Notes: generated from the letters alone by a model not told the origin. 64,000 nt of DNA from Sphingobacterium thalpophilum (GCF_901482695.1 NZ_LR590484.1:4216001-4280000), one strand, 5' to 3'. Positions 1 through 9,240 are shown, numbered from the stretch's first letter. Program-made: numbers and translations.

Positions 1-2
1 TA

Positions 3-779
3 TTGTCCTACGCTGCCGCAATACTGCTGGTATGTGCGGTGACACTCAGCTGGTTTCATCTCCAGCAACCGGCCAAACAGAAGACTGCACCGGTGATAAG
101 CTGGTCCAGCAAAACTACAGCCGATGGACAGAAAGTAAAAATCAGACTGAGCGACAGCACGATTATTTATTTGGCAGCTGGAAGTACACTACGCTGGCCG
201 GATCGGTTTGAAAAAGGACAAAAACGAGAAGTAATCTTGGCGGGAGAAGCTTTTTTTGAAGTTAAAAGGGATACGACAAGCCCTTTTATTGTGCGCACGG
301 GGAAGATAAGCACCCAAGTCCTAGGCACTTCTTTTAATATCTATGCCTATCCAAATGACAAAAGCCAGGTCATTTCGGTTCGTAGTGGTAAGGTCCGTAT
401 ACTGGAAGGTGCCCAGTCGGACGAAAAGAAACTGGCCGATCTGACAGCAGGGATGCGTTTGACATATCAGCAGCAGACAATGCAGTTTTCAGTGGAAAAA
501 GACCAGGATCCAGCAGTATTTAACAGCTGGATAGACAATCGCCTAGACTTTAAAAATGCGAGTTTGGATGAAGTAATGACCAAGCTGGGCAGGTACTATA
601 ATATCCGCTTTGATAGCAGAGGCGCCTGCCAACCGGATAGCTACCGTATCAATGCTCGCTTTGAAAATCTGCCAATTGCAAACATTATGGAGCAATTGAA
701 ATTGATGAGTGGAGGTAAGCTCCACTATCGAATCAATGGAGAACACTCCATTACCATATGGAGGGAGGGTTGTTCATGA
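3..779 (+). CDS. FecR-family anti-sigma factor, 5' truncated
   Basis: This is the C-terminal 258 residues of a FecR-type transmembrane regulator. Such proteins pass a signal from an outer-membrane TonB receptor to an ECF sigma factor. The visible part starts in a membrane helix (residues 3-19), then a FecR domain (about 38-130, with the typical LAGEAFFEV and GTSFNI motifs) and a C-terminal DUF4974-type domain (about 178-252). The reading frame is open to the window edge, and the usual N-terminal cytoplasmic segment of roughly 80 residues is missing, so the true start and the partner sigma factor lie upstream. The TonB receptor with an STN domain follows, the standard FecR-receptor arrangement of Bacteroidota. 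Confidence 0.93.
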   Translation: MSYAAAILLVCAVTLSWFHLQQPAKQKTAPVISWSSKTTADGQKVKIRLSDSTIIYLAAGSTLRWPDRFEKGQKREVILAGEAFFEVKRDTTSPFIVRTGKISTQVLGTSFNIYAYPNDKSQVISVRSGKVRILEGAQSDEKKLADLTAGMRLTYQQQTMQFSVEKDQDPAVFNSWIDNRLDFKNASLDEVMTKLGRYYNIRFDSRGACQPDSYRINARFENLPIANIMEQLKLMSGGKLHYRINGEHSITIWREGCS

Positions 780-837
780 TCAAGTAAAGCACACCGCAGT
801 TCCAATGGGCTGACCGTATACAATAATAAGAAAATAG

Positions 838-863
838 AACCGTCCTGGGGCAACAGGACGGTT
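838..863 (+). terminator. stem-loop between fecR-like gene and TonB receptor gene
   Basis: A perfect 10-bp stem (AACCGTCCTG / CAGGACGGTT) with a 6-base loop lies in the 134-bp gap between the FecR gene and the receptor gene. There is no immediate T-run; a short one comes about 12 bases later. It could be a weak terminator or attenuator that lowers receptor expression relative to the regulator, or an mRNA-stabilising hairpin. Confidence 0.5.
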
Positions 864-913
864 CAGAAAACAAATTTTTAATCACTAGAATAACTAAAAA
901 ATCGTTCGATTCC

Positions 914-3900
914 ATGAATATAACTATATATTCTCAAAACAAAAGAAAATTTTTAAAATCTTACCATCAGTTTGTATTATTAGTTGTTGTTGGTTTGTTG
1001 CAATGCATCATACCACTGATGGGCGGTTGCCTACATGCGCAGGCGCTGCAGAAAAAAATAAGCCTTAATGTTACTTCAGCGCCTATTTCGAGCGCGCTAC
1101 GCAATTTACAGACAGCATCCGGTCTGCAGATCAACTACGATGGCCGTATATTTTCCCCTGCCGCCAGAGTAAGCCTCCACGTTCAAAATAGCAGTACGGA
1201 ATCTGTCTTAAGACAACTTTTGGCAAGCAGCCACGTCGGTTACAAAAATGCCGGTGGCAATACAGTGGTACTCTTTAAACTGCCGCCGCCTCAGGCACCG
1301 GGACGAGTAACCGGTACCGTTGTCGATCAACGTGGAGACCCACTGGTAGGCGCTACCGTCATTGTACAGGGGGTAGGTAAATCCATTATGACGGATAATA
1401 AAGGAAATTTTAGCATTGAATTGAAAGCAGGTATATATACCTTGGATATAACCTACATCTCGTATGAGAGTCAACGTATCACTGATGTGAAAATACGGGA
1501 AGGAGCGAGCACTAGCCTGAATATAGCCATGAAAGCCAGTGCCAATACATTGAGCCAGGTTGTTGTGACTTCTACATTTAAAAAGGCCAGTATTTCAGGT
1601 TTGCTGGTCAGACAGAAGAATGCACCGGAGATCAGTAACGGTATTTCAGCAGAACAGATTGCGTCCACGCCCGACCGTAATACGGGTGAAAGTTTAAAAC
1701 GTATTGCAGGTGTCAACACTATGGACAATAAATTTGTGATTGTCAGGGGCATTGGTGAACGTTATAATGCAGCGGCGCTGGACGGAACAGTCCTGCCCAG
1801 TACCGAAGCGCAGAGACGGAGTTTTTCATTTGATATGATCCCAAATGCGATCGTTGACAACATAGTCGTTGTAAAATCAATGACTCCCGATATGAACACC
1901 AGCTTTGGTGGTGGACTCATTCAGATCAATACAAAGGATATTCCGACGGAAAATTTTATGACGCTGGGAGTCGGAATGTCCGTCAACGATCAATCAGTAG
2001 GAGAAGATTTTTTGAGCCGCAAACGCGGTAGATATGATTACCTTGGTTTTGACGATGGGCGACGGGATTTTCCGTCAGATTTGAAAACGGTGTCGAACAT
2101 ATCAACCATAGAGGAAATTGTTGATCAGACGCGCAAGTTTACACACGACAACTTTACCGTTTACAAGTACAAAGCATTGCCCTCCCAAAATTATCAGTTT
2201 ACAATGGGCAGACTCATCAATATAGATACGTCGGGACTGAAAAAATTTGGATTTACAGGTGCACTGAGCTATCGTAACAATCAAATTATTACAAATATAG
2301 AGAGGAGTGCCCGCGGCAGCTGGAACAGCAATACCGCTATTGCAGCTTCAGGACATTCGTACGAATTTAACACCACCTGGGGCGGTATCGTCAACATGGG
2401 GCTGCAGCTTGGAAAGCAACGTTTTAGTTCCCGCAATACCTATACGCACCTGTATAATAACAGCTTTAAAAAGATAATGGGCGTGGATGCCGATAATAAT
2501 TTTAATGATAAACCTAACCGGATCCGGGAGGCAGATGATCCGACTTTCACCACCTTGCTGCAGAATCAGCTGACAGGGCAGCACCAGTTCCAACAGATCA
2601 AATTGGAATGGAATGTTGCACGAACCGGTATAGATCGCAAGCAGAAAGATATCGGAATTGCCACTCAGGTACCTAGAATTATAGGAAAAGATACCCTCTT
2701 TTTTTATGATGTTCGACAATTGTCAGAGGCGCGATTCGAACCTATTTCGAAGCATTTTTATACCAATAGTGAAACACATTATTCTTGGAACATTGCTGCG
2801 TCCATACCCTTTGACCTTGGATTTTCGGAAAAGAACATACTCAAAGTTGGCTATTTTGGTATCCAGCGCAAGTCACAATTTGACTGGAAGATTCTTCCAC
2901 TGGTCACGGGTACCACATTTGATCAGTCGTTGCCTTACTTGCCTGTTGGCGAGTGGCTAAAACCTGAAAACATCCGTGCTGATGGCTTTCTGCTTCTGTT
3001 GGATGGATGGGGAAATAATTACTATGCCGGAAAAAGCCGAAACCATGCAGGCTACTTCATGTTTGATAACAAGATCAATGCGCAATGGCGGCTGGTTTGG
3101 GGCTTGCGGGCAGAATATTATCGTTATAAAGAAATTAACAACCCGAGCAATTCATTGAATGAGAATGAATATGGAACATTTGACCGGCCGGAGGACAAAA
3201 CCTGGCAATGGCTGCCCTCTGCGAATCTGACCTATAGCCCGAGCAGTGCGGTCAATGTACGTGCCGCCTATTCCAGTACCGTTGTTCGGCCCGAGATGAT
3301 GGACAATAGTCAGTTCTTTAGCTACAGTGCTTATTATGATGGCCTTGTCGGAAGTGCAGGTATCAGCAGTACACGTGTCAATAGTATAGATGTTAAAACT
3401 GAGTGGTTTCCGGGATTAGGCGAGATCCTCTCCGTTGGAGGATATTATAAGTACTTTGATAAACCCGCGGAACTGATCGCCGACCCCACCTTGGACTATG
3501 GATTTAGATATACATTAAAAAACTCCAATTGGGCTAAAGTGTACGGCATAGAGCTGGAAGCCCGGAAGAATTTAGGTTTTATTCATGATGCTGCACTTTT
3601 GCAGAATATCACTGTCTATGGAAATCTGACTTATCAGCAATCTAAAGTAGAAGGTCTGGCGATGACCAATGAAGTCGACCCGGCCACAGGTAAAGAGATT
3701 ATGGCACCGATGCGACAGAAAAGAGCATTATATGGTCAGACACCCTATCTATTAAACGCGGGGATACAGTATCAGGAGCAGCGGTTAGGTTTTAATTTGG
3801 TTTACAATAAGTCGGGCCGGAAAACATATTTTGTTACTGGGCTGCCCAGAGACACCGAATATGAACAGCCCAGGGAGCAGCTAGATGCACAGCTGAGTTA

Positions 3901-4147
3901 CAAATTCTTGAAGTCCCGCCTTGAAATTAGGCTCAATGCCGGTAATCTACTGAATTCCATATCCGCATTTTATACCAACAGAGGTAGTTATGAAAAGAAT
4001 CCCGATCATCAGGGTGGGTCTCTGGATTTCAGTAATGCTGAGAGATTGAAAGAAGGCTTTACAGATAATTATGAAGAAGGCGATTTATATACGTATAGGC
4101 AGCGTTTTGGACGGACTTTCGGAACAGCCATAACCTATAAATTCTAA
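914..4147 (+). CDS. TonB-dependent receptor with STN domain
   Basis: A 1077-residue outer-membrane TonB-dependent receptor/transducer. It has a long signal peptide (about 1-43, ending LHAQA), an STN (secretin/TonB N-terminal) signalling domain (about 50-112), a carboxypeptidase-regulatory-like domain (131-215, start VTGTVVDQRGDPLVGATV), a plug domain (about 225-345, with VRGIGERY and GGGLIQINT) and a beta-barrel ending in a C-terminal Phe. The STN domain normally contacts the periplasmic part of FecR, matching the gene just upstream. There is no SusD-like partner next to it; instead two lipoproteins follow. The substrate cannot be told from the sequence. Family and topology are secure. Confidence 0.95.
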   Translation: MNITIYSQNKRKFLKSYHQFVLLVVVGLLQCIIPLMGGCLHAQALQKKISLNVTSAPISSALRNLQTASGLQINYDGRIFSPAARVSLHVQNSSTESVLRQLLASSHVGYKNAGGNTVVLFKLPPPQAPGRVTGTVVDQRGDPLVGATVIVQGVGKSIMTDNKGNFSIELKAGIYTLDITYISYESQRITDVKIREGASTSLNIAMKASANTLSQVVVTSTFKKASISGLLVRQKNAPEISNGISAEQIASTPDRNTGESLKRIAGVNTMDNKFVIVRGIGERYNAAALDGTVLPSTEAQRRSFSFDMIPNAIVDNIVVVKSMTPDMNTSFGGGLIQINTKDIPTENFMTLGVGMSVNDQSVGEDFLSRKRGRYDYLGFDDGRRDFPSDLKTVSNISTIEEIVDQTRKFTHDNFTVYKYKALPSQNYQFTMGRLINIDTSGLKKFGFTGALSYRNNQIITNIERSARGSWNSNTAIAASGHSYEFNTTWGGIVNMGLQLGKQRFSSRNTYTHLYNNSFKKIMGVDADNNFNDKPNRIREADDPTFTTLLQNQLTGQHQFQQIKLEWNVARTGIDRKQKDIGIATQVPRIIGKDTLFFYDVRQLSEARFEPISKHFYTNSETHYSWNIAASIPFDLGFSEKNILKVGYFGIQRKSQFDWKILPLVTGTTFDQSLPYLPVGEWLKPENIRADGFLLLLDGWGNNYYAGKSRNHAGYFMFDNKINAQWRLVWGLRAEYYRYKEINNPSNSLNENEYGTFDRPEDKTWQWLPSANLTYSPSSAVNVRAAYSSTVVRPEMMDNSQFFSYSAYYDGLVGSAGISSTRVNSIDVKTEWFPGLGEILSVGGYYKYFDKPAELIADPTLDYGFRYTLKNSNWAKVYGIELEARKNLGFIHDAALLQNITVYGNLTYQQSKVEGLAMTNEVDPATGKEIMAPMRQKRALYGQTPYLLNAGIQYQEQRLGFNLVYNKSGRKTYFVTGLPRDTEYEQPREQLDAQLSYKFLKSRLEIRLNAGNLLNSISAFYTNRGSYEKNPDHQGGSLDFSNAERLKEGFTDNYEEGDLYTYRQRFGRTFGTAITYKF

Positions 4148-4182
4148 GGAAAAGATAGTTTTAAAATAGAAAGGAGGATACA

Positions 4183-4266
4183 GTGGAAGAACAAAAGAAA
4201 AAAGCGAAAGGCTTTGCTGAAACGGACCTCTCGCTTAGATACAAACTCAAGTCAATTGCTTCCTAA
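4183..4266 (+). CDS. possible 27-residue leader ORF with strong Shine-Dalgarno
   Basis: A GTG-started reading frame of 27 codons, beginning MEEQKKKAKG, is preceded by AGAAAGGAGG at good spacing. This is a strong Shine-Dalgarno sequence, unusual in Bacteroidota. It lies in the leader of the downstream lipoprotein gene. It may be a translated small ORF or leader peptide, or the purine-rich stretch may be chance. No homologue is recognised. Confidence 0.3.
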   Translation: MEEQKKKAKGFAETDLSLRYKLKSIAS

Positions 4267-4369
4267 AAAGAAAAAACAACCATCTTGCAGAATGCCTAGG
4301 GCACTAAACAAGCCGACTTGCCATTATCTGGCACAAATTAATAATTATTTAATACAAATCAACAAAAAA

Positions 4370-5656
4370 ATGAAAACTCTAAATAAAACTTTAGCTATTC
4401 TAGCGATCGCTTCTACTTCGTTAACAGCATGTAATAAGGACAATGCTTTACAAAATGACTCTTTTGATAACCGCAGTACCGCGGCAGCGGATTATAGCCA
4501 GTCTTCACTGCCTGTAGTCACGATATCTGGAGATATCACAAGCAGTGTCACCTGGTCGGCAAGCAATGTGTATGAAATCAAAGGCGTGGTAACGGTGACT
4601 AACGGAGCTACGTTGACGATCCCCGCAGGGACTTATATTAAAGCAGCTGTCAATACGCCGGGGGTACAAAATGGTGTATTGGTCATTGCTAAAGGAGCAA
4701 AGATCAACGCTCAAGGTACGGATACCAATCCCATCGTATTTACAAGTCGTAACCTATTGGATGGAAATGCCGCAACTGTGGGTAAACCGGGTGATTTTGG
4801 AGGCCTGATCGTACTCGGTAATGCGCAGATCAATGATGCTGCTGGAACTAGATTGATCGAAGGTTTAGCTGATGATCCGAAATTCTACTACGGCAGCAGC
4901 AGCTCGGCGAACAACGCAGAAACCAGTGGTATTATTAGAAACGTTCGCATTGAGTATGCCGGATATAAATTGGCTGACAATATCGAGGTAAATGGGCTGA
5001 CACTTGGAGGTGTAGGTTCAGGTACAACCTTAAGTAAAGTAGAGGTGGCCTGGGGACTAGACGACGGTTTCGAATTCTTCGGTGGCCGTGTCAATGGTTC
5101 TGACCTAGTTGCGTTCTCAAACGATGACGATCAGTTTGATTTTGACTTGGGTTACCAAGGTACCATTTCCAATTCGATTGCTTTTGCCAATAAAGTATCC
5201 ACACATAGTGCCAGCAGCGGTAATAGTGATTCAAATGGCGCCGAGATTGATAATCATCCTTCTGTGTTTACAGCTGTACCTAAAACTAAACCTACTTTTA
5301 ATAACGTACGTATTGTAGGTACCAAAGATGAAACGGGTATCACAGCTCCTGGATTTAAATCAGGTATTTTGGTTCGTCGTGGTGCGGAGCTGGCCTTGGT
5401 AAACTCAAAAGTTACGGGTTATAAAACAGGATTGCACATCAATACCGATGCTACCCCTTCATTGACTTCTGTACAAGGATCATCGTTATTCGGATTTACA
5501 CTGGCCGCGACGGCAGGTTACACGAATTTAGGTACAAACACGATTGCTCCGGCAGCTGCTACTGCTCCGACCTTTGGTATTTCATCACAGCCGTTCTTCA
5601 ATGAATCTGGATTCACATCTGGCCTGACTTATCCATGGGTAAAATTTAACTATTAA
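4370..5656 (+). CDS. beta-helix-type lipoprotein of the TonB-receptor locus
   Basis: A 428-residue secreted lipoprotein. The start at 4370 is chosen because it gives a classic lipoprotein signal (MKTLNKTLAILAI then lipobox LTAC); the frame is open further upstream but that part is lysine/proline-rich and not signal-like. The body shows repeated short turns rich in Gly, Asn and Val (PAGTYIKA, PIVFTSRN, FGGLIVLGNAQI, VRIEYAGYK, VEVAWGLDDGFEFFGG), typical of a right-handed parallel beta-helix. A DDDQFDFD stretch could bind a cation. It lies 222 bp after the receptor gene and is probably its surface-exposed partner. Ligand unknown. Confidence 0.82.
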   Translation: MKTLNKTLAILAIASTSLTACNKDNALQNDSFDNRSTAAADYSQSSLPVVTISGDITSSVTWSASNVYEIKGVVTVTNGATLTIPAGTYIKAAVNTPGVQNGVLVIAKGAKINAQGTDTNPIVFTSRNLLDGNAATVGKPGDFGGLIVLGNAQINDAAGTRLIEGLADDPKFYYGSSSSANNAETSGIIRNVRIEYAGYKLADNIEVNGLTLGGVGSGTTLSKVEVAWGLDDGFEFFGGRVNGSDLVAFSNDDDQFDFDLGYQGTISNSIAFANKVSTHSASSGNSDSNGAEIDNHPSVFTAVPKTKPTFNNVRIVGTKDETGITAPGFKSGILVRRGAELALVNSKVTGYKTGLHINTDATPSLTSVQGSSLFGFTLAATAGYTNLGTNTIAPAAATAPTFGISSQPFFNESGFTSGLTYPWVKFNY

Positions 5657-5726
5657 ATATTGCTTAAGAAATCATGCTAAAGGCTGGGGGCAATCGAACG
5701 ACTGTCCCCAGTTCTTAACTATTATT

Positions 5727-6836
5727 ATGAGAAAGATAGACATATCAAAACTATTGCATTTATTTTTGTTGACGGCCGTTCTATTGCAGGCTTGTCAAAA
5801 AGGCGAACTGTTTGAATCTGCCACTCCAAAGATTGTACAGATTACTTTCGCTGGTTCTACTACTGTGCCTTTAGATTTTTTCTATGGCGACGCCATCGTT
5901 GCCAGTACAGGCGAGCAGAATAATACCCTGCCCAACCCTATAAAATTAAATACAACAGGGGGAGATCAAAAGATTTATATCAGACAAAAGGGGAAATCCG
6001 AAGTATTGAAGACCTATACTATTGCTGGAACTGATTTCAGCAATGTTATAAATATATACTATGATAATGGAAAAATATACGATGCTGGAATAAATTATAA
6101 ATTACAAATCTACGCAAAAAATAGCGGGTTAGATTTTTACCTTGACAATCAGCGGATATACCAAAATCCATACGAAGGGCCGACACAGGAAACACTGACC
6201 ATACCTATTGACAAAGGACAACAAAGAATGCTAACCGTTCGAAAGGTGGGCGCGGACGACGTGTTGATATCGAAAACTATCACCGATGCAGATAGTAATG
6301 CGGTATTGAAATTCTACCTCGACGGAAATGACCTTCTTGAGCATCTGACTGTACCGGCTTTGAAGAATCCAAAAGCCATGTCTGTGACTTTCAAACTGCA
6401 GACAGACATCCCATTTGGTGAGACAAAATTTGTTGGAGGTGATATTGATATAATCCCTTATATTCGAGATATAAATACTGGGGCGATCAAAAAACCTAGT
6501 CCTGAACTGCGGTTTACCGTTTCTACAAAAGCATCGTTTACCACGATAGAACTCCCGCCAATTTCGGAATCTGAATATTATACATTTGATTTGGCGAGAA
6601 AAGGAACGAATGAGCCTGCTTTTGCTAGTACTAATTCAGGCAAGAAAGTAAAATTGGGCTTGGGTAACTATGGTGTATTCTTTCTGCAAAGTCCGGAAAC
6701 TGCTTTCTTTCTCCCCGGTGTGCGGGTCATCTGTATATTGTCAGTGACAGAGGAGACCGGCGGGAATAATTTTGACGAGTTATTTGTTACGCCAACGATC
6801 AGTGAATATCTGGCAAACTGGATTAACTTTCAGTAA
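5727..6836 (+). CDS. hypothetical lipoprotein, third gene of receptor locus
   Basis: A 369-residue lipoprotein: signal peptide with lipobox LLQAC near residue 23. The mature part contains repeated beta-rich segments (FYGDAIVAS, KIYIRQKGKSEVLKTYTI, RMLTVRKVGADDVLISKTI) that read like several tandem Ig-like or transthyretin-like beta-sandwich units. It starts 70 bp after the beta-helix lipoprotein and is followed by a terminator, so it probably closes the receptor operon. No family is recognised; co-location suggests a surface subunit of the same uptake system. Confidence 0.75.
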   Translation: MRKIDISKLLHLFLLTAVLLQACQKGELFESATPKIVQITFAGSTTVPLDFFYGDAIVASTGEQNNTLPNPIKLNTTGGDQKIYIRQKGKSEVLKTYTIAGTDFSNVINIYYDNGKIYDAGINYKLQIYAKNSGLDFYLDNQRIYQNPYEGPTQETLTIPIDKGQQRMLTVRKVGADDVLISKTITDADSNAVLKFYLDGNDLLEHLTVPALKNPKAMSVTFKLQTDIPFGETKFVGGDIDIIPYIRDINTGAIKKPSPELRFTVSTKASFTTIELPPISESEYYTFDLARKGTNEPAFASTNSGKKVKLGLGNYGVFFLQSPETAFFLPGVRVICILSVTEETGGNNFDELFVTPTISEYLANWINFQ

Positions 6837-6851
6837 TCGATACGTTTTGTC

Positions 6852-7049
6852 TTAAGGCTGGGCTCGCAGTCCGGCCTTATTTTTTAGCGATATTGCCTCC
6901 GTACCGAAAAAATATTGAATGGCAACTTTTAGTCGTTCAGGATTGTTCTCACCTAAAGCAGGATTGATCCCGTCGGAACTTGCCCATGCCGGCCAACCGA
7001 ACGTGCTATCGTACAGCAGTCGTAGATAGCTGGACTGCTGTGGAACAAT
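6852..7049 (-). pseudogene. possible C-terminal gene remnant
   Basis: The minus strand has an open frame of 65 codons without an ATG. Its translation looks protein-like: IVPQQSSYLRLLYDSTFGW, then PAWASSDGINPALGENNPER, then LKVAIQYFFGTEAISLKN. It begins directly after a TGA and runs into the terminator of the neighbouring operon. The composition suggests the tail of a decayed gene from an unrecognised family. An accidental open frame is the alternative. Confidence 0.25.
6854..6886 (+). terminator. rho-independent terminator after receptor operon
   Basis: A hairpin (AAGGC ... GCCTT, extended by two G-C pairs past a G-T wobble) is followed by ATTTTTTAG. It lies 17 bp after the stop of the last lipoprotein gene. 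Confidence 0.75.
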
Positions 7050-7074
7050 TCAGTAAACTAAATGCAGATTTATT

Positions 7075-7236
7075 ATGGATAATACATATTACGACCCCGA
7101 AGATCTTAACGAAAAAGCCCAAAAAGAACAAGAGGAGCTGGAAAATGAAGGCAATGCCTTTGCCAAGACGCCGGAAATCCGGCCACTATCGAAAGCCATA
7201 GCGGAAAACGAAGAAGAAGAAGAAAACGACCGTTAG
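7075..7236 (+). CDS. small acidic hypothetical protein
   Basis: A 53-residue ORF starting MDNTYYDPEDLNEKAQKEQE and ending in an acidic tail (NEEEEENDR). It is strongly charged, has no membrane segment or signal peptide, and uses codons like its neighbours. Many Bacteroidota carry small acidic proteins of this kind with unknown role. It stands alone between two intergenic stretches; no operon partner is visible. The call rests on ORF integrity and composition only. Confidence 0.5.
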   Translation: MDNTYYDPEDLNEKAQKEQEELENEGNAFAKTPEIRPLSKAIAENEEEEENDR

Positions 7237-7554
7237 CATTGGTGGGGCACGGATCTTCACTATTGCCGCAAATATCCTTTGGTTGACTTTTCTTCTAAAA
7301 TGTTCTATATTTGTATACATGGTATTTATTATCTCCACATATTGCCTTTCTGATAGTGTGATTGCTTAATTACGCAGAAAGCTTCAATGCTTATCTGCGT
7401 CCTTGTATTGAGTATGAAACACACGCGGCGGAATACTCCGCTGCCCAACATTCTTTTATCCGATCCACAATAAAATAACTGCGCTAATAGTAGCTTGTAG
7501 AAGCTTAATTCGCCGTGGCAGTATTTAGAGTGGTATCAGCAACACACATAGAAA
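7237..7554. other. intergenic region with an orphan promoter-like site
   Basis: 318 bp without a recognisable gene. It holds a good Bacteroidota promoter match at 7283-7313 (TTGA, 19-bp spacer, TATATTTG) on the plus strand, but the only short ORF after it has 16 codons. The transcript could be a long leader for the acetyltransferase gene at 7555 or a small RNA. Confidence 0.35.
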
Positions 7555-8091
7555 ATGACAACATCAATTTATATCCGTCAGGAAAAACCAGAAGAGAGAT
7601 CTCATGTTTTTAAACTCATCGAAGCAGCATTTAAAGACGTTGTACACACCGATCACCGAGAGCAATTTTTAGTCGAACGGCTACGCACATCACAGGCATT
7701 CATCCCCGAACTGTCTTTGGTAGCTGTATGCGAAGAACAGATTGTGGGATATATTCTACTGAGCAGAATTAAGATCAGGAGTGCAAGCATAGATCATGAT
7801 TCTTTGGCTGTGGCACCTGTTGCTGTATTGCCGCAATACCAAAATAGAGGCATCGGGGGGATTTTATTGAATGAAGCACATGAAAGAGCCAGAATACTCG
7901 GGTTTAGATCCGCTATTTTATTGGGACATGCCACTTACTATCCAAAATTTGGGTATAAAGAAGCTGCATCTTTCCATATTCAATTACCTTTCGACGTTCC
8001 GCCGGAAAATTGCATGGCTATTGAGTTGGTCAAAAACGGACTAAGTGGGATAGAAGGTACAGTTGAGTATCCAGCTGAATTCTTCGGTTAG
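7555..8091 (+). CDS. GNAT family N-acetyltransferase (YhbS-like)
   Basis: A 178-residue protein with the GNAT fold. The acetyl-CoA binding motif A is clear at about 90-105 (VLPQYQNRGIGGILL, i.e. Q/R-x-x-G-x-G/A), followed by the helix NEAHERARILGFRSAILLGH and YYPKFGYKEA, as in the COG3153/YhbS group. It would transfer acetyl from acetyl-CoA to an unknown amine. The ATG at 7555 fits the N-terminal strand (SIYIRQEKPEE). It is a single-gene unit closed by a strong terminator. Confidence 0.9.
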   Translation: MTTSIYIRQEKPEERSHVFKLIEAAFKDVVHTDHREQFLVERLRTSQAFIPELSLVAVCEEQIVGYILLSRIKIRSASIDHDSLAVAPVAVLPQYQNRGIGGILLNEAHERARILGFRSAILLGHATYYPKFGYKEAASFHIQLPFDVPPENCMAIELVKNGLSGIEGTVEYPAEFFG

Positions 8092-8119
8092 AAGCTCTCC
8101 ACGAGCTGTGGAATTATCC

Positions 8120-8164
8120 AAAGCCGAAGTCAGCAGTCTATCGCAGCTGGCTTCGGCTTTCTAA
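8120..8164 (+). terminator. terminator of the GNAT gene
   Basis: A 15-bp stem with one G-T wobble (AAAGCCGAAGTCAGC against GCTGGCTTCGGCTTT) and an 11-base loop, followed by a T-rich tract. It lies 28 bp after the stop codon. Confidence 0.85.
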
Positions 8165-8211
8165 ATCTCTTTTCGCAAGACCGTAGACGACTGTATTACT
8201 ATATCGCCTCG

Positions 8212-8332
8212 TTACCGCCTATGGCCGTTATCACGCGCGGAATTATTTCGTAATGCTTTGATCACAACTTTTCTTTTCGAGTTGACCTGGAGTTTTTCGT
8301 AATTTTTAGATATGTGACCAGACAGTATCCAT
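8212..8332 (-). pseudogene. remnant of a NarL/LuxR response regulator (C-terminus)
   Basis: The minus strand encodes the last ~40 residues of a LuxR-type helix-turn-helix, YEKLQVNSKRKVVIKALRN. This matches the intact regulator at 52381-53031 (YEKLQVNSKSEAVVKALRN) and is also close at DNA level. Upstream, the fragment reads ATGGATACTGTC for the intact ATGGATACTGTG (MDTV) and then breaks with a stop and a frameshift (SHI-stop against SHIKKI). Homology ends abruptly at 8332; no receiver domain remains. It is a decayed or truncated copy. Confidence 0.75.
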
Positions 8333-8559
8333 TTGCGCGTTATTGGAAGGGACGTCACAGTAAGTAGGCAAACGCCTTGTTTCGGCTGTTCCGGCACTCA
8401 CTTGGCATATTCATTGGAAAAAGCGGCTAGGTATGAACTATATGGGCAGCATAGCTGTTCAATGGTACAGGAACAACAGAAAAGCGACTGCGGATTTATG
8501 GAGTATTACCGTTATGCTTAGGGGCAGGAACAATATCTTTTGATTAAAGAGCTTTTAAG

Positions 8560-9240
8560 ATGAAATTTGTCAAGGTTAATCGAGCCGTGTTACAGGAGCT
8601 GCAGACTCAGGGCTATAATGTACTGATTTCTCCTTCTGAAATCCAGGATCCCCAAAATATTACCTGGCAGGCTATTACTGTTGATCACGTCGACAATTGG
8701 ATTAAATCACTGTTTACGCGTCGGTCTTCGGCCAGACCACACATCATGGTGATCGGCTATGCGTTGACAAATATTTATGAACGGAACTTATCCGGTAGTG
8801 TGTTTATAGAAAAAAATATAAAAACAAAGGATGATTACATTGAAGAAGTAGGAACCTATGGCGAAAAAATGTATCTGAGAAATGATGCTGTACATACAGG
8901 AAACTGGCATCAATATGATGTATTTTTACGCAGGGAATTTCCAGAATCAGCTAAAGGCGATCTCCTGGAGGCCCAGGAGTTAGCGGCACGGCTGGTCCAA
9001 ATGAATAAAACGGAATTGGGGGATTGGATCGCCAAAAACCGTATCAATATGATGATATCTGACCTTTATTTTTTGGATGAAGGCAGTATTCTGGAAGGAA
9101 CTGTCGAAATGGAGGAGAACCTACAGTTTATCATAGGCGACGGAATTGAGGAGGTCGTCGACTGCCCAATATCTCCCGACGATATACTCACACTCACCGA
9201 TCATGCCGTATATTATGTTGATCCAATAGTAAAGAACTGA
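8560..9240 (+). CDS. hypothetical protein, 226 aa
   Basis: A soluble 226-residue protein without signal peptide or membrane helix. It is acidic towards the C-terminus (MEENLQFIIGDGIEEVVDCPISPDD). The middle has several Trp/Tyr-rich strands (DNWIKSLF, ERNLSGSVFIEKNI, TGNWHQYDVFLR). No family is recognised. It stands alone between the response-regulator remnant and the broken XRE gene. Codon use and length support a real gene. Confidence 0.65.
   Translation: MKFVKVNRAVLQELQTQGYNVLISPSEIQDPQNITWQAITVDHVDNWIKSLFTRRSSARPHIMVIGYALTNIYERNLSGSVFIEKNIKTKDDYIEEVGTYGEKMYLRNDAVHTGNWHQYDVFLRREFPESAKGDLLEAQELAARLVQMNKTELGDWIAKNRINMMISDLYFLDEGSILEGTVEMEENLQFIIGDGIEEVVDCPISPDDILTLTDHAVYYVDPIVKN

Noticed and set aside
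8333..8521. 62-codon plus-strand ORF with several Cys
   Set aside because: Overlaps the edge of the response-regulator remnant; composition is not protein-like and no start context is seen.
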